Shown here: one piece after another, positions 28,866-39,031 of the stretch
How the letters are laid out: each line of letters starts with the position of its first letter
Position numbering within the stretch: position 1 is the stretch's first letter
Notes under the pieces: model-generated
The model's input: only the letters and a program-made list of their open reading frames with translations
The model's database searches: none
Told to the model about the DNA's origin: nothing
DNA from: Terebella lapidaria
Lineage: Eukaryota; Annelida; Polychaeta; Terebellida; Terebellidae
Direction: 5' to 3'
Length of the DNA stretch: 64,000 bases
Assembly (NCBI GenBank): GCA_949152475.1
Contig: OX424570.1
Location: 16,116,694-16,180,693 of the forward strand
Program-made: the position numbers and the translations under genes

Positions 28866-29450
28866 TGTCCCATTGTAAAGCATAGGAGAATTTAACATGG
28901 GAGAGTCCCATTTGGGCCGAGTTTGGGCCCAAAATGGCCTACTTCGAGCGATTCAAGGGCAACGAAATGTATACGTGTCACAGGGGTACATAAGAGGAGT
29001 GTTATGCATTGATAAGAAAAATAGTTACTGAACGGATTCTGAGAAAACGACCGTCAAAGTCCAAAATTGGCCATTTTTCGACGAAAATGGCCCTCTGACC
29101 TTGAAACCGAGGTCAGAGGTCAAATTCAAGGTCACCAGAATATTCAGGATATATCATTTCCTATATGTGCACAATTGATTCCTAGTCTCTAATCTCAATA
29201 TTAAGTGAGATATTAGGCTTAATTTTGTCCCATTATAAAGCATAGGAGAATTTAACATGGGAGAGTCCCATTTGGGCCGAGTTTGGGCCCAAAATGGCCC
29301 ACTTCGAGCGATTCAAGGGCAACGAAATTTATACATGTCACAGGGGCACATAAGAGGAGTGTTATGCATCAATAAGAAAAAAAGTTACTGATAAGATTTT
29401 GAGAAAATGACTGTCAAAGTCCAAAATTGGCCATTTTTCGACGAAAACGG
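28735..29450. repeat. 359-bp tandem duplication
   Basis: A block starting at the CTCTGACCTTGAAACCGAGG word (GACC at 28738) is repeated 359 bp later (29097). Both copies run through TTTGGGCCGAGTTTGGGCCC and end near the GGCCATTTTTCGACGAAAA word. It follows directly on the 134-bp array and seems to derive from its last unit plus flank. Confidence 0.8.
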
Positions 29451-29574
29451 CCGCCATTTTGAAAAAAATTGGAAAATCAGAAAACTAAAAAAAACCTTCC
29501 TTGGAAATATTTTTAGGTATTTTTGTGCAAAATTTCAGAAATATTCCATCATAAACTTTAAAGATAAAAATGTG

Positions 29575-29632
29575 AACGGACGGACGGACGGACGACGGAC
29601 GACGGACGACGGACGACGGACGCCGGACGCAA
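29575..29632. repeat. GACGGAC/ACGG microsatellite
   Basis: A short run of GGACGGACGGACGACGGACG type, just before the terminal hairpin of the nested element. Such runs near the 3' end are common in this kind of AGGTCA-rich invertebrate repeat. Confidence 0.85.
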
Positions 29633-30740
29633 CGCCATGGCAATAGGTTATCGGACCAAAGGTCCGGTAACCTAAAAATAGGGTAGGTAGGTAGGCTTTT
29701 TATTTCTTTCTACAAAAAATTTCTCTCAGTGATTTGGCAGGGTAGGTAGGTACATAAAAAATTTATTTATACACCAATAAATAAATTTTTTCGGAACATC
29801 TAAATTTTGAAGGGAACGTTGCATCCAGTAGCAGCAGGTTTGTCTGACCATGCCGACATCATATGAAACATGTTTTAAGCTGTGTCAATGATTTGTATGT
29901 GGAAGAATACATTAATGAAATGTATAATAAATACATATGGAAAGTGGAATTAAAGCCTGCTAAAACTTTAATATGGGCAGTTGTAAAATTACCAGCAAAA
30001 TCAAGCAGCATGGTTACAGTCCACATGTACAACTAGATGTCATACCAGGAAATGACACTCAAATGATGCATTTCTTGAACACTGAATTTATAAAACCTTT
30101 GTTATTGAAGCTGATACAGATTTATAGAATATTTGAAATATTAAAGCAAAGATGAACAAAGTCGAATTGCTCCACAATATCGGCAAATTGAATCTGCGCG
30201 AACAGGTGCGCAGAAGTGCCAGAACTCGCCAAGCAGAAAAAACATTCTCTGTGCTCGAAATCGGCGTACATTTTGGCCAGCATGATCGAATATATGTATA
30301 CCATAACGTGAATCCAGCACTACCAGTGGGATAAATATACTAATGTTCAAATTCTGGATAGTGTAGGGCAATCAGTCGAGAAATAAATGTCATATTTACA
30401 TGATTTCCAACGATGTCTGCAGACCCATGTGCGCCTCCAATCGCCATGTCTGTAGTACGCATGCGCGAGTATACCGGTAGAACGCGGCTTGTGATTGGTG
30501 CAATTTCTTGACTTGTGGCCAATCACGTATCGTTTTACGAAACAAACACAACAATGGCAGGCAGTGTTGTTTTTATTGCGAAACTTAGGAGAACTTTCTA
30601 GGATCGGGCTCTTAAAATGTTTGACAGGGTCGGGGAAAGGTGATATTTATTTCTACAACTACCAAAGAAATCATTAGGGTCGGGCTGATTTTCTAGGGGC
30701 GGGCGGGTAACCGGAAACAAGAAATCGATTTTTCTAGGCC

Positions 30741-32548
30741 TAGGTACATTCATAAATGTACATGAACAATAAGTGCATGTTTTTGTATCCACACTGTTAA
30801 TATGTACATGTATGTTACTGCCTCGTGTTTTATTACACTCGTGAGCATTTATATCGATGGTGCTTATAGGAAATATTTCAACCAACATGTACAGGCATAT
30901 AAAGCCTACTTATGGTTGTATCAATAAACAATACTTTTTAACTTTTAAATTATGCGAAATGTTAATTTGCCATACCATTTCTTCATAAAATTTGATATTG
31001 ACATCAACACGATACATGTATATGGCTGTTCCAATATTGATGAAATCGTTTCCCTGAATGCTATTATCAAAGTGGGTCCCATAATTACCCACTCCATAAT
31101 ATGTGAAGTAACCAGTCCAAACAGGCCAGGAAATAGTTTAGTTTTTTTTTAGCTATGTCTATCTATGTGACAACAAATCTACATGTTATTTGTTCAATGA
31201 TAGGAGCAACCAGTTAATGAGCAACAATTATATTAAATCTCTATTTGTTGGAACACTGGCGTCACAGCATGTTTTCTTTTTCCTTATAAAATGGATTCGC
31301 CCCGTTAGTGCCTTTGTAAAATGATTCCATTACACGATAACCTAATACACTAATTTTCACCCAATCAAATTACACCCAACTGCTTCTATTCTTTTCCAGT
31401 TATAATTATGTCATTCATTGCTTTCCATGTGATATTTATAAGTTTTCAACCATGCAATGATACAGGTAATTACATATACTGATATGCCAATAATGATATG
31501 ACATAACACATCAATAAAAATATCAGACACTTCTCAGCTTTCGAGACAAGTCACACCATGTCTCAACACCCCCTCCACCCCAAACCCATCCCCAAGCGAA
31601 ATAATACCCCCAATGGCGCATCATAACATATTTATGAAGACAATAATCCACTTCCAAAGACTATGACATAACATAACATGTCAGAGGAACAGTCCTGTGA
31701 TGGAAAACGTAAGCATCATATGTCTGTCTACAGTACCCCTTTCCTCCAGCGGCATTTTATCGTTGAGTAACATCAACAATTCATGATATCCTACATTCAG
31801 GGAACTTGGGACGGATGCACTGCGGGCACTGAAGCGTGACACTCAGTAGCACAAAATCAATATCTCACCTGTAATATGACTGGGTCTTAGACATTCTGGG
31901 GGATAACGCTTGTGAAGTAATGTACACAAGGGCTTTTTTCATGCGTTTAGGGACTGTGGCCACTTGAAAAACGTGACAGGCCTACAATGTCATTCATGTA
32001 CTAGCTTCAACTTTCTGGTGGAAGTAAAATTGTGTTAAAGCATTGCAATACACAACTACATAAATTGTGTATTAGAAATTGACAAATTTAGACATTCAAT
32101 TTCTTATAATTTATAGCTTCTGGTGAGTAAAATGAAGATTTACACAGAGAAAAGCATTCTGAGATCATTATTCTCCAAAAAAATATGTATATATGACATT
32201 ACTTATGGGGGAAAGGGTTAATCCTGTATTGCGACGCAATCGTGCCTATTTATATATAAATGAAATCTTACGGGGATATATTCATCTTATAAAAATACGT
32301 TATTACATCTCAAAGAGGAAAATTTGCAACGACAACATAACACCATGACAAAACATTTGTATGGCGGAAAATGACACAATGTTTTACACTGCGATCGTGT
32401 CAGACAACGAGGGAAGTGGCAAAGAAGATTCATTGATCCTGGAACCGACTGTAGAAAATGAAGCCATGTTTTCATAATGAGCAGTTCCCCCTTTGGAGCG
32501 TCATGGTATTTTCCTTAAAGATAAAACGAGGAAAAGCGATGTACTCAC
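30741..32548. other. proximal part of putative tetraspanin intron 1
   Basis: There is no coding exon or recognised element in this AT-rich stretch. It begins, in minus-strand sense, at the GTGAGT donor next to 32549. Confidence 0.45.
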
Positions 32549-32611
32549 GAAAAATATCAAGTTGAAGGCGAATAGTAGATATTTCACACATTTCATGCCA
32601 CCCTGCACCAT
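32549..32611 (-). CDS. tetraspanin, first coding exon
   Basis: Tetraspanins are four-pass membrane proteins that organise membrane microdomains. The exon encodes MVQGGMKCVKYLLFAFNLIF plus one more Phe, 21 codons. The GGMKCVKYLLF..N.IF pattern is the cytoplasmic N-terminus and start of the first membrane helix seen in CD9/CD63-type tetraspanins; the GMKC(V/I)KY motif holds the usual juxtamembrane palmitoylated cysteine. A good donor, GTGAGTAC, follows at the position where CD9/CD63 genes also have their first intron (phase 0). The rest of the gene must lie at lower coordinates. I recognised no second exon down to position 1, so the first intron may exceed 32 kb. Subfamily unresolved. Confidence 0.82.
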
Positions 32612-32800
32612 CTTGACGGCTTTTGTATTCCCGTAAATACAAGCTTTTGCAGACGTATATTATCCTTTGCTGGCAGACGTAAAGCTCTCTTCCAAACGGC
32701 TGAGGTAAATATGTTATGGACGCTTCACCGCGGAGCAAGTGCCCGCGCCCGCCGCCGAAAATATAGTGCCACAAATGTCACCCGCATTCACCAATTCTTT
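32612..32800 (-). promoter_or_regulatory. tetraspanin 5' UTR and proximal promoter region
   Basis: Upstream of the ATG the sequence is less AT-rich than its surroundings and has a CpG-rich core (CCGCGGAGCAAGTGCCCGCG, 32730-32750) in an otherwise CpG-poor area. That fits a CpG-type promoter. No TATA box is obvious. The exact transcription start cannot be placed. Confidence 0.45.
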
Positions 32801-32919
32801 TAGATTTCACGTTGACTGAACCCTTTTGTGTATCGTATGTTTGATAATTGTTAACGATATGCTAATTAATTAGGTAGACAATAGGTAATAATAGTGGCAT
32901 AGCTATCCCGCAACGGCGT

Positions 32920-33129
32920 ATGAATATAGCAGAACACGTGATGTGGGATACTGATGCTGGAGACGGTTCCATGTTGGAATACATACCGCCAGATGCCAAT
33001 ATGATTATGGGTTGTGTCAACAGACTGAAATGGCAGGGATTACGAAGTGACAGTCGGACCGAAATGATGTGGGAAATGATGTTCGAACAAATCACAGCAT
33101 GGAATAACAATGTCCGTCGTAATAATTGA
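32920..33129 (+). CDS. orphan open frame with downstream poly(A) signal
   Basis: I do not recognise this 69-residue frame (MNIAEHVMWDTDAGDGSMLE at the start, WEMMFEQITAWNNNVRRNN at the end). It reads like protein rather than random AT-rich translation: it is acidic and Trp/Met-rich, with few low-complexity runs. The frame stays open about 36 bases upstream of the ATG, back to a TAG-ended acceptor-like site, so it could be a last exon. AATAAA at 33195-33200 lies 66 bases after the stop. It is head-to-head with the tetraspanin, its ATG about 310 bp from the other, so a shared promoter is possible. The frame on the opposite strand is also open. Confidence 0.35.
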   Translation: MNIAEHVMWDTDAGDGSMLEYIPPDANMIMGCVNRLKWQGLRSDSRTEMMWEMMFEQITAWNNNVRRNN

Positions 33130-33200
33130 CTGTTTCGACACGTAATTGCAAATTATTTCGCTGAATAGAATATATTAATTTATGTATATGACTGAATAAA

Positions 33201-34196
33201 AATTGCATTTGTAAATAGTATATACTTGTTGTAACCTGTTTATTCATCAGATATATACCGGTACCACTAGGTGTAAAAAAAACTGTTTGATTGATATAAG
33301 ATAACGCATTGTAATTATTATATGTATCTGAATCGTGAAATTAATTATTATACTATAACCATCCGATGCAATAACGCAAATTGTACTACAATATATGGAT
33401 AGAAAAAGAAAAACTATTTATTTGTAAATAACCCGCAGCTGAATTCACACAAATGGTCGGGTATCATAGTAAATATATGCTGGGTGTTGCAATTATGTAA
33501 CAATTCGCGGTCATGAGATGCTGACGATTTTGGCGGGAAATCGACTGCGTGGCAGTGTCACAGTTATCATAACGTTTGTCGTGTGACATGGGCCAATACA
33601 TGTATAATACCCAACTTTTTCATCTCTGGACAGGACTCAATTCATCAAATTCAAACAGACACACAATGTTCGAAGATCCCGATTAATTGAGTGTATTTAT
33701 AAAGTGATCAACATTTCTATGTACGCCTATGTTGTAAATTTGCTGTCTAAATTCAGTTGTGTTTTCAATTGCATTCTCGCTGACTCAGTGACTGGACATT
33801 TAGATGTAGCATTCGACTCTATTAATCTTGAACCGTTTTACTCGAGTTTGTATTAATACCCATAATGTTTGAAATAAATATATGAAATTACATACCAATT
33901 TTATTTTCTTGAAAATACGGCATATTAATTGAAGCTGCCAGACGGGAAAAAACTGTGGTATATAAATCCCAAGAAGAGAGATCTGAACGACATGTCAAAA
34001 TTAATATACTAGTACAGAAAGTGCTCAAACCAAGAATTTGTGTCTTTGTAGTTTGTACACTATCTTAGATGTGGTAAGTAGCTCTACTTTCGCGGTAAAT
34101 TTTGTGAAAACGGAATAAATATTTGGGATAAATAATTCAGATTATATTTCTAAAAATGAGTAAAGAAAAGTACAATGTAATAAAAAAAAGTTCAAT
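33201..34196. other. AT-rich intergenic stretch
   Basis: No gene, RNA or repeat recognised. Confidence 0.4.
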
Positions 34197-34508
34197 TCAA
34201 ACTTGTCCATTCAAAACACTCAAGATTAATTGCAGATCAGAAAAAAAATCATTTGCGGTTGTTAACGAGATATAAGCTGCACGGAATCTTTTACTTTGAA
34301 TATGTTGTGGTTTTCTAACTTGCCCAGTCAGAACATTAACATACAGATGCCAGAAAAAAATGGTTTCATATATGGTCATAATAACATAGATGGGCTGATG
34401 ATCTTTGACAAATAGCATTCTGATTACACGACGGTGATAATAATCCGTAATCAACAAATCATTCAATACATTCCGAAATCTTAGCGTTTTATCTCCAGAG
34501 TTCCGCAA
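34197..34508 (-). CDS. orphan open frame, 103 codons
   Basis: An unrecognised minus-strand frame with mixed, protein-like composition (LNDLLITDYYHRRVIRMLFV, HQPIYVIMTIYETIFFWHLY). It overlaps the end of another minus-strand frame (34481-34708) by 28 bases in a different frame. No known domain was identified. It may be a decayed gene of unknown origin or chance. Confidence 0.25.
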   Translation of the reverse strand: MRNSGDKTLRFRNVLNDLLITDYYHRRVIRMLFVKDHQPIYVIMTIYETIFFWHLYVNVLTGQVRKPQHIQSKRFRAAYISLTTANDFFSDLQLILSVLNGQV

Positions 34509-34708
34509 GTATCCTTAATATGATCTGAATTTCTGAATCCATAAATACGGTAAACACCACTAGTCTTTTCTCCTATTTCTTGTTGTGCCTTTTGAGTCCA
34601 GTTCACGTGATCCATATTCGTGCATAGATTAATGGGCATTGCGTGATAAAATATTTTTTGAGCGGGATTATTAGCAGTTACATGTACAAACGCAATAACA
34701 ATGAACAT
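34481..34708 (-). CDS. orphan open frame with signal-peptide-like start
   Basis: From the ATG at 34708 the frame begins MFIVIAFVHVTANNPAQ, which looks like a short signal peptide ending near Ala12, and runs about 75 residues (ending CGTLEIKR). The frame is open 13 codons further upstream without an ATG. Cys residues and a polar composition suggest a secreted product if it is real. It overlaps the frame at 34197-34508. I do not recognise the family. Confidence 0.25.
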   Translation of the reverse strand: MFIVIAFVHVTANNPAQKIFYHAMPINLCTNMDHVNWTQKAQQEIGEKTSGVYRIYGFRNSDHIKDTCGTLEIKR

Positions 34709-34980
34709 CGACAAAAATTGCCCCAAGTACGATGTGCGCCTCGACACTACTCACCCGCTAAATGAATACCATTGAATTCGTTTGTCACCTTTTTAATCGT
34801 TATTGAATATAGAGGAAAGCGCAGGATATAATAATACTTGGCCTAAAAGTGTGTGGGGGGAAAATGCTGAGTGCAGTCTAAGGTGACGCTCAGGTTATTG
34901 TGGTTCTGTATATGCCTGTAATACAACCATACCATCAGAAACCCATAAGAGTCTCTCTTATGGGCCTCTGATACGATCTA

Positions 34981-35510
34981 TCTGTATTCATTCGTCTGCA
35001 GAAGCCAATTTACATTGTCAATGTCAAATGTGACCTTGACCATGCACTCAGATGACCTTGAATGGTAAATTTCAAGGTCACCAGAAAATCCAACATATGA
35101 CTTTTATATGCTCATAATACAAACCTCAGCCTTATTTACCGGTGTTTTGTCTGCAGAAGACAATTTACATATTTCACGTCAGGTTTGACCTTGCGATCTC
35201 ACTCAAGAGCTCTCACTCTTCTGAGGTTGGCCATCTAAGATCAAGTACAAGGTCACCAAAACATATATAACTTCATGTATGCTCATAATATAAGCCTAAG
35301 CTATACAGCTAGTCTACCGAGGCAAATTCTCAGATTTCAGGTCAAACGTGATTTTGAGATTTACCACTCAAGGTCTTCTGAGGTCACCTACTAGGTCATC
35401 AAAAGATCTAACATATATATAGGACTATCCTATATGCTCACAATACAAACCTATAGGCAATATCCATAAGCGTTGCGTCTGCAGATGCCAATTTCACTGT
35501 AGACAAGCGG
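34981..35510. repeat. degenerate AGGTCA-rich tandem array, about 150-bp unit
   Basis: TCTGCAGAAG recurs at 34995 and 35150, and a related TCTGCAGATG near 35477. Each unit has TGACCTTGA / TTCAAGGTCACC words and TATGCTCATAATACAAACCT. A last fragment of the same type (TATGCTCGTAATACAAACTT) reappears at 39382-39401, so the array may have been split by the elements between. Confidence 0.65.
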
Positions 35511-35535
35511 TGGCGCGGTAAAATAATTTTGAACG

Positions 35536-35784
35536 TGTCGCCGTTTGGAAGTAGACTCCAGGACACACAGGTAGAATCAGTGCAGTTTATTCACAGTGTT
35601 CTATATTATACAAGTGCGGTGATGACTGTCAGACTGGCAAGTGGCCATTGGACTTGGCGCCAAAGCCTTTTATATTATTTTCTTACAGTGGAAGTGACGT
35701 CATTAGTGGAATTACCATACTACAACAAATAATAACTATTAGGAATAACTTTAGCTCCAACCCATAGATGAATACCCGGCTACA
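35536..35784 (-). repeat. long terminal repeat (3' LTR in element sense)
   Basis: 249 bp, TGTCGCCGTT to CCCGGCTACA. By eye it is identical to the copy at 37667-37915. Confidence 0.8.
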
Positions 35785-37666
35785 TACTTCCCCACAAAAA
35801 CAAATGTCGTCCTCGACATTATGAAGTGTAACAGATAAATGACTAATGTTGAACTCAGAACAACATCCGAAAACTGATCCTGATAAATATTACAAGTGAA
35901 ACCAATAAGCAATAGATGTACGATTGGTAGATATAAAGTAAGCATAGTGATATGCAAAGAAATATTGGAAACAATTCCAACACTATAGAAGACCAAGAGT
36001 ATACAAAATACTACACAAGGGTCAACTACCACGGTTGTACAATAAATAATGGCTTCAAAATAGATCTGAGGAGAATAATCTCCACCATAAAATAAACTTG
36101 TAACAACAGGATACCAGTATAAAGAGACGCTTTGCAACGACACAGACATTGAGCTAAGTTCAAATATGAGAGTATTATCGATACTAAACTATAACACCGG
36201 CGAACAAACTATTACACACGAAGTAAGGTAATTATCAAAAACCATTAGAGCACTGAATGCAATTAACACACACTCTCAGATATTTTAGTTCTGCCACGAA
36301 AATACACACTGACAAATAACGAACTCCCTGCTAGACGTAGCTAGTCATGCCTCAACCAAGTGAAGAGTGTACATTGTAGAGATATTACCGCGATTAATCA
36401 CTACAAAAGTATACAATACACTATAACTAAACAAATCAGATAAGTGTAGAGAAACAACATACATATACGTAATCAGAAAAATATAATTACATAGATCTGG
36501 TAGACTAAATTACTAACCTGAACCACACACCATGAAATGACAACCTGACGATGTCAAAAATCAAACACCAGGTCCTGCTAGACAACAACTAGTCATGCTT
36601 TTCCAACACACCAAAAAGTTATCATAATGCAAATCATGAAATGCAATGACAATATTAATTGAAATATATTCAAATATATTACCAAACTTCATTCACAGTA
36701 AATAAATACGCCATTATTGGATAATCTATTAAACAAGTTAATTACTGTAGTCAAAATATTTTTACTAACTCCATAGGGAAACTCGTTAATACAATAATAT
36801 TAATGTGGAACCTGAAGTCATCATAACTGTACAATGCAAGTGCATCATTTAAAAACCCTGATGATACTTTCATAGCCAACTTACATACAACAATATTTAC
36901 AAATTTTCAAACAAATGATAATATATACAAATGATGACCATGCAAACAAATGAATATTACAAAATATTACAAAGACCAGTTGATCAGCAGCAAAACCCGT
37001 ACACATAATATGTATTCAAACTTGGTAGAACTGAACCAAGAATATTTGGCAGTGAAATATGACAATAAATAAATTAATCAGCGTTTCAACAATTACAAAT
37101 TAGCATTTTGAAAACAAATAATAAAATGTTCCGATAAGAGTGTCATTCAAAGAAACCATGTGCGCGCTCCATGAAGATCTAGGAACGACAGGTCCATCGA
37201 AGACGGAGAAAGATATGGCGTGTCCATGGCAAACCGGGTCGCATGCGGGAATCTACCCATCACAGCGTGGTCGCGGGAATCTCACCCATTGTGCGATCCG
37301 CGGGAATTCTACCCATCAGCATGACGATACGAGCGTAGACAACAGTCCAGGAGAAAACTTACAGGAACAGTCCAGTGGATACGGCACACGGAGACGGAGC
37401 GCAGCGTAGAAAATACCGGAGACTTCACAATCACCTCACACACTGGGTCGCTCGGCCGTAGAAAATCAATAAACGGAACAGTTGAGTTGAAACGGGCTGC
37501 TGATCAACGTCGGTCCACTTGCCAGCCGAAGGCGATGATCGTACGTGCAAAATGAAGAAAACAAGTGTAGAAATTCGCTACCTGTGTGCCCTGCTTGCTG
37601 ACCATCCCTGATCTAGGGAAGTTGGTCCACGGCGAAATATACGTTGATCCTGCCGACTTCGCCATT

Positions 37667-37915
37667 TGTCGCCGTTTGGAAGTAGACTCCAGGACACACA
37701 GGTAGAATCAGTGCAGTTTATTCACAGTGTTCTATATTATACAAGTGCGGTGATGACTGTCAGACTGGCAAGTGGCCATTGGACTTGGCGCCAAAGCCTT
37801 TTATATTATTTTCTTACAGTGGAAGTGACGTCATTAGTGGAATTACCATACTACAACAAATAATAACTATTAGGAATAACTTTAGCTCCAACCCATAGAT
37901 GAATACCCGGCTACA
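37667..37915 (-). repeat. long terminal repeat (5' LTR in element sense)
   Basis: 249 bp, same sequence as 35536-35784. Most of it is included in the 395-bp tandem duplication that follows. Confidence 0.8.
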
Positions 37916-38471
37916 AACGGGTTTGGTGATCAATTTCGAACGGTTGGTGATCAATTTCGAACGGTTAGTGATCAATTTCGAACGGTCCGCACACTGAAAC
38001 AGGGTGAAAAGTGAGTAAATTGTGAAGTAATTTCAGATTTATAGACATAACCTTTCAATTTGGGCACAAAGAAATGGTAGACTCCAGGACACACAGGTAG
38101 AATCAGTGCAGTTTATTCACAGTGTTCTATATTATACAAGTGCGGTGATGACTGTCAGACTGGCAAGTGGCCATTGGACTTGGCGCCAAAGCCTTTTATA
38201 TTATTTTCTTACAGTGGAAGTGACGTCATTAGTGGAATTACCATACTACAACAAATAATAACTATTAGGAATAACTTTAGCTCCAACCCATAGATGAATA
38301 CCCGGCTACAAACGGGTTTGGTGATCAATTTCGAACGGTTGGTGATCAATTTCGAACGGTTAGTGATCAATTTCGAACGGTCCGCACACTGAAACAGGGT
38401 GAAAAGTGAGTAAATTGTGAAGTAATTTCAGATTTATAGACATAACCTTTCAATTTGGGCACAAAGAAATG
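37682..38471. repeat. perfect 395-bp tandem duplication
   Basis: GTAGACTCCAGGACACACAG starts at 37682 and again at 38077, exactly 395 bp apart. The two copies (37682-38076 and 38077-38471) look identical through their whole length. The unit holds the last 234 bp of the LTR plus 161 bp of the flank, including three iterons. It is either a very recent duplication or an assembly artefact. Confidence 0.85.
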
Positions 38472-38782
38472 ATCGTATGTCATGTGTAAGCAGTTGAGGG
38501 GTTCCAGGTAGACGTGGAAACACAAGCCATCTTGTATTTCCTGATGATTCCAGTTTGTTGACAATTTGCGTACATTGTAATATATAGACCAATTTTATTA
38601 TCGTATATTGATGATTTTCAAAGCACATATGGCCCACAACCTATATCTAAAAATTGAAGTATGGAGATCAAAAGATAAAGATGCTAACACCGTGATAAGA
38701 ATAACATTGACAAGCGATCAATTTCGAACGAGCGTTGTTGATTTCGAACGGTTATTTTTCACAGGCGATCAATTTCGAACGT
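37928..38782. repeat. GATCAATTTCGAACGG iterons, 21-bp spacing
   Basis: GATCAATTTCGAACGG starts at 37928, 37949 and 37970, a strict 21-bp period. The 395-bp duplication copies them to 38323, 38344 and 38365. Further variants lie at 38716, about 38739 and 38767. The LTR element is inserted next to a related AATTTTGAACG word. They precede a small ATG frame at 38842 and look like subterminal or promoter iterons of an unrecognised mobile element. Confidence 0.75.
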
Positions 38783-38841
38783 TCAAAAAATATTTTATTC
38801 ATCCTGTATAATGTTTTCTATGGGTTCCTATCGGCGTCATC

Positions 38842-38931
38842 ATGGCCAATTTTTATTGTTACCACTGTAAGATTCCTTATGATGACATAGAACACGCGGA
38901 AATGAGAATTAACATAATTGTGCAAAGATAA
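38842..38931 (+). CDS. short open frame with CxHC cysteine motif
   Basis: It encodes 29 residues, MANFYCYHCKIPYDDIEHAE followed by nine more. The CYHC motif and acidic IPYDDIEHAEMR look like the N-terminus of a zinc-binding protein. An iteron-rich, promoter-like stretch lies just upstream. A second plus-strand frame of protein-like composition lies at 39032-39403. I do not know the family; it appears to be a decayed piece of a mobile element. Confidence 0.35.
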   Translation: MANFYCYHCKIPYDDIEHAEMRINIIVQR

Positions 38932-39031
38932 TAAAGGCTATAAGCCTTGCACTACAAATGTATAGCAGGATATGCCAAGCGATGTTTGCACGGTTGAAGA
39001 GGGTTGACTGATATTCAGACGAAAGACTTAG

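Larger units (their letters stand above)
27756..29673. mobile_element. nested inverted-repeat element with internal satellite
   Basis: It is bounded by AGGTTACCGGAC (27756-27767) and its complement GTCCGGTAACCT (29662-29673). The right end forms a hairpin: AGGTTATCGGACC, AAA, GGTCCGGTAACCT. Just outside the left end is the palindrome TTAGCCCAAGGGCTAA. The interior is almost wholly tandem repeats: a 134-bp array, a 359-bp duplication and an ACGG microsatellite. Non-autonomous; superfamily unknown. Confidence 0.6.
27689..30740. mobile_element. 3.05-kb TIR DNA element
   Basis: The left end GGCCTAGCAAAATTGATTTC and the right end (other strand) GGCCTAGAAAAATCGATTTC continue into TTGTTTCC-GTTA, giving about 33 bp of near-perfect inverted repeat. 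TAG flanks both sides as a possible 3-bp duplication. The right part (30100-30720) keeps two CCAAT-type boxes, a GC-rich subterminal GGGTCGGGCT-type repeat and a short ATG frame. A second inverted-repeat element (27756-29673) sits inside. No transposase core was seen. Confidence 0.6.
35536..37915 (-). mobile_element. short, young LTR retrotransposon-like element (non-autonomous)
   Basis: Two 249-bp direct repeats that look identical, each starting TGT and ending ACA, bound a 1.9-kb interior that is too small for gag-pol and shows no RT or integrase. AACG flanks both outer ends as a 4-bp target duplication. A TGG-starting primer-site-like sequence (TGGCGAAGTCGGCAGGAT, minus sense, near 37645-37662) and a purine tract on the other side indicate that the element reads on the minus strand. 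Matching repeats imply a recent insertion. It is a fossil of the terminal-repeat, large-deletion kind; superfamily unknown. Confidence 0.75.

Noticed and set aside
35751-36149. Hydrophobic 132-codon frame at the edge of the LTR element
   Set aside because: It runs into the LTR, has no recognisable family, and its hydrophobicity follows from the T-rich strand. Not enough to call an envelope-like gene.
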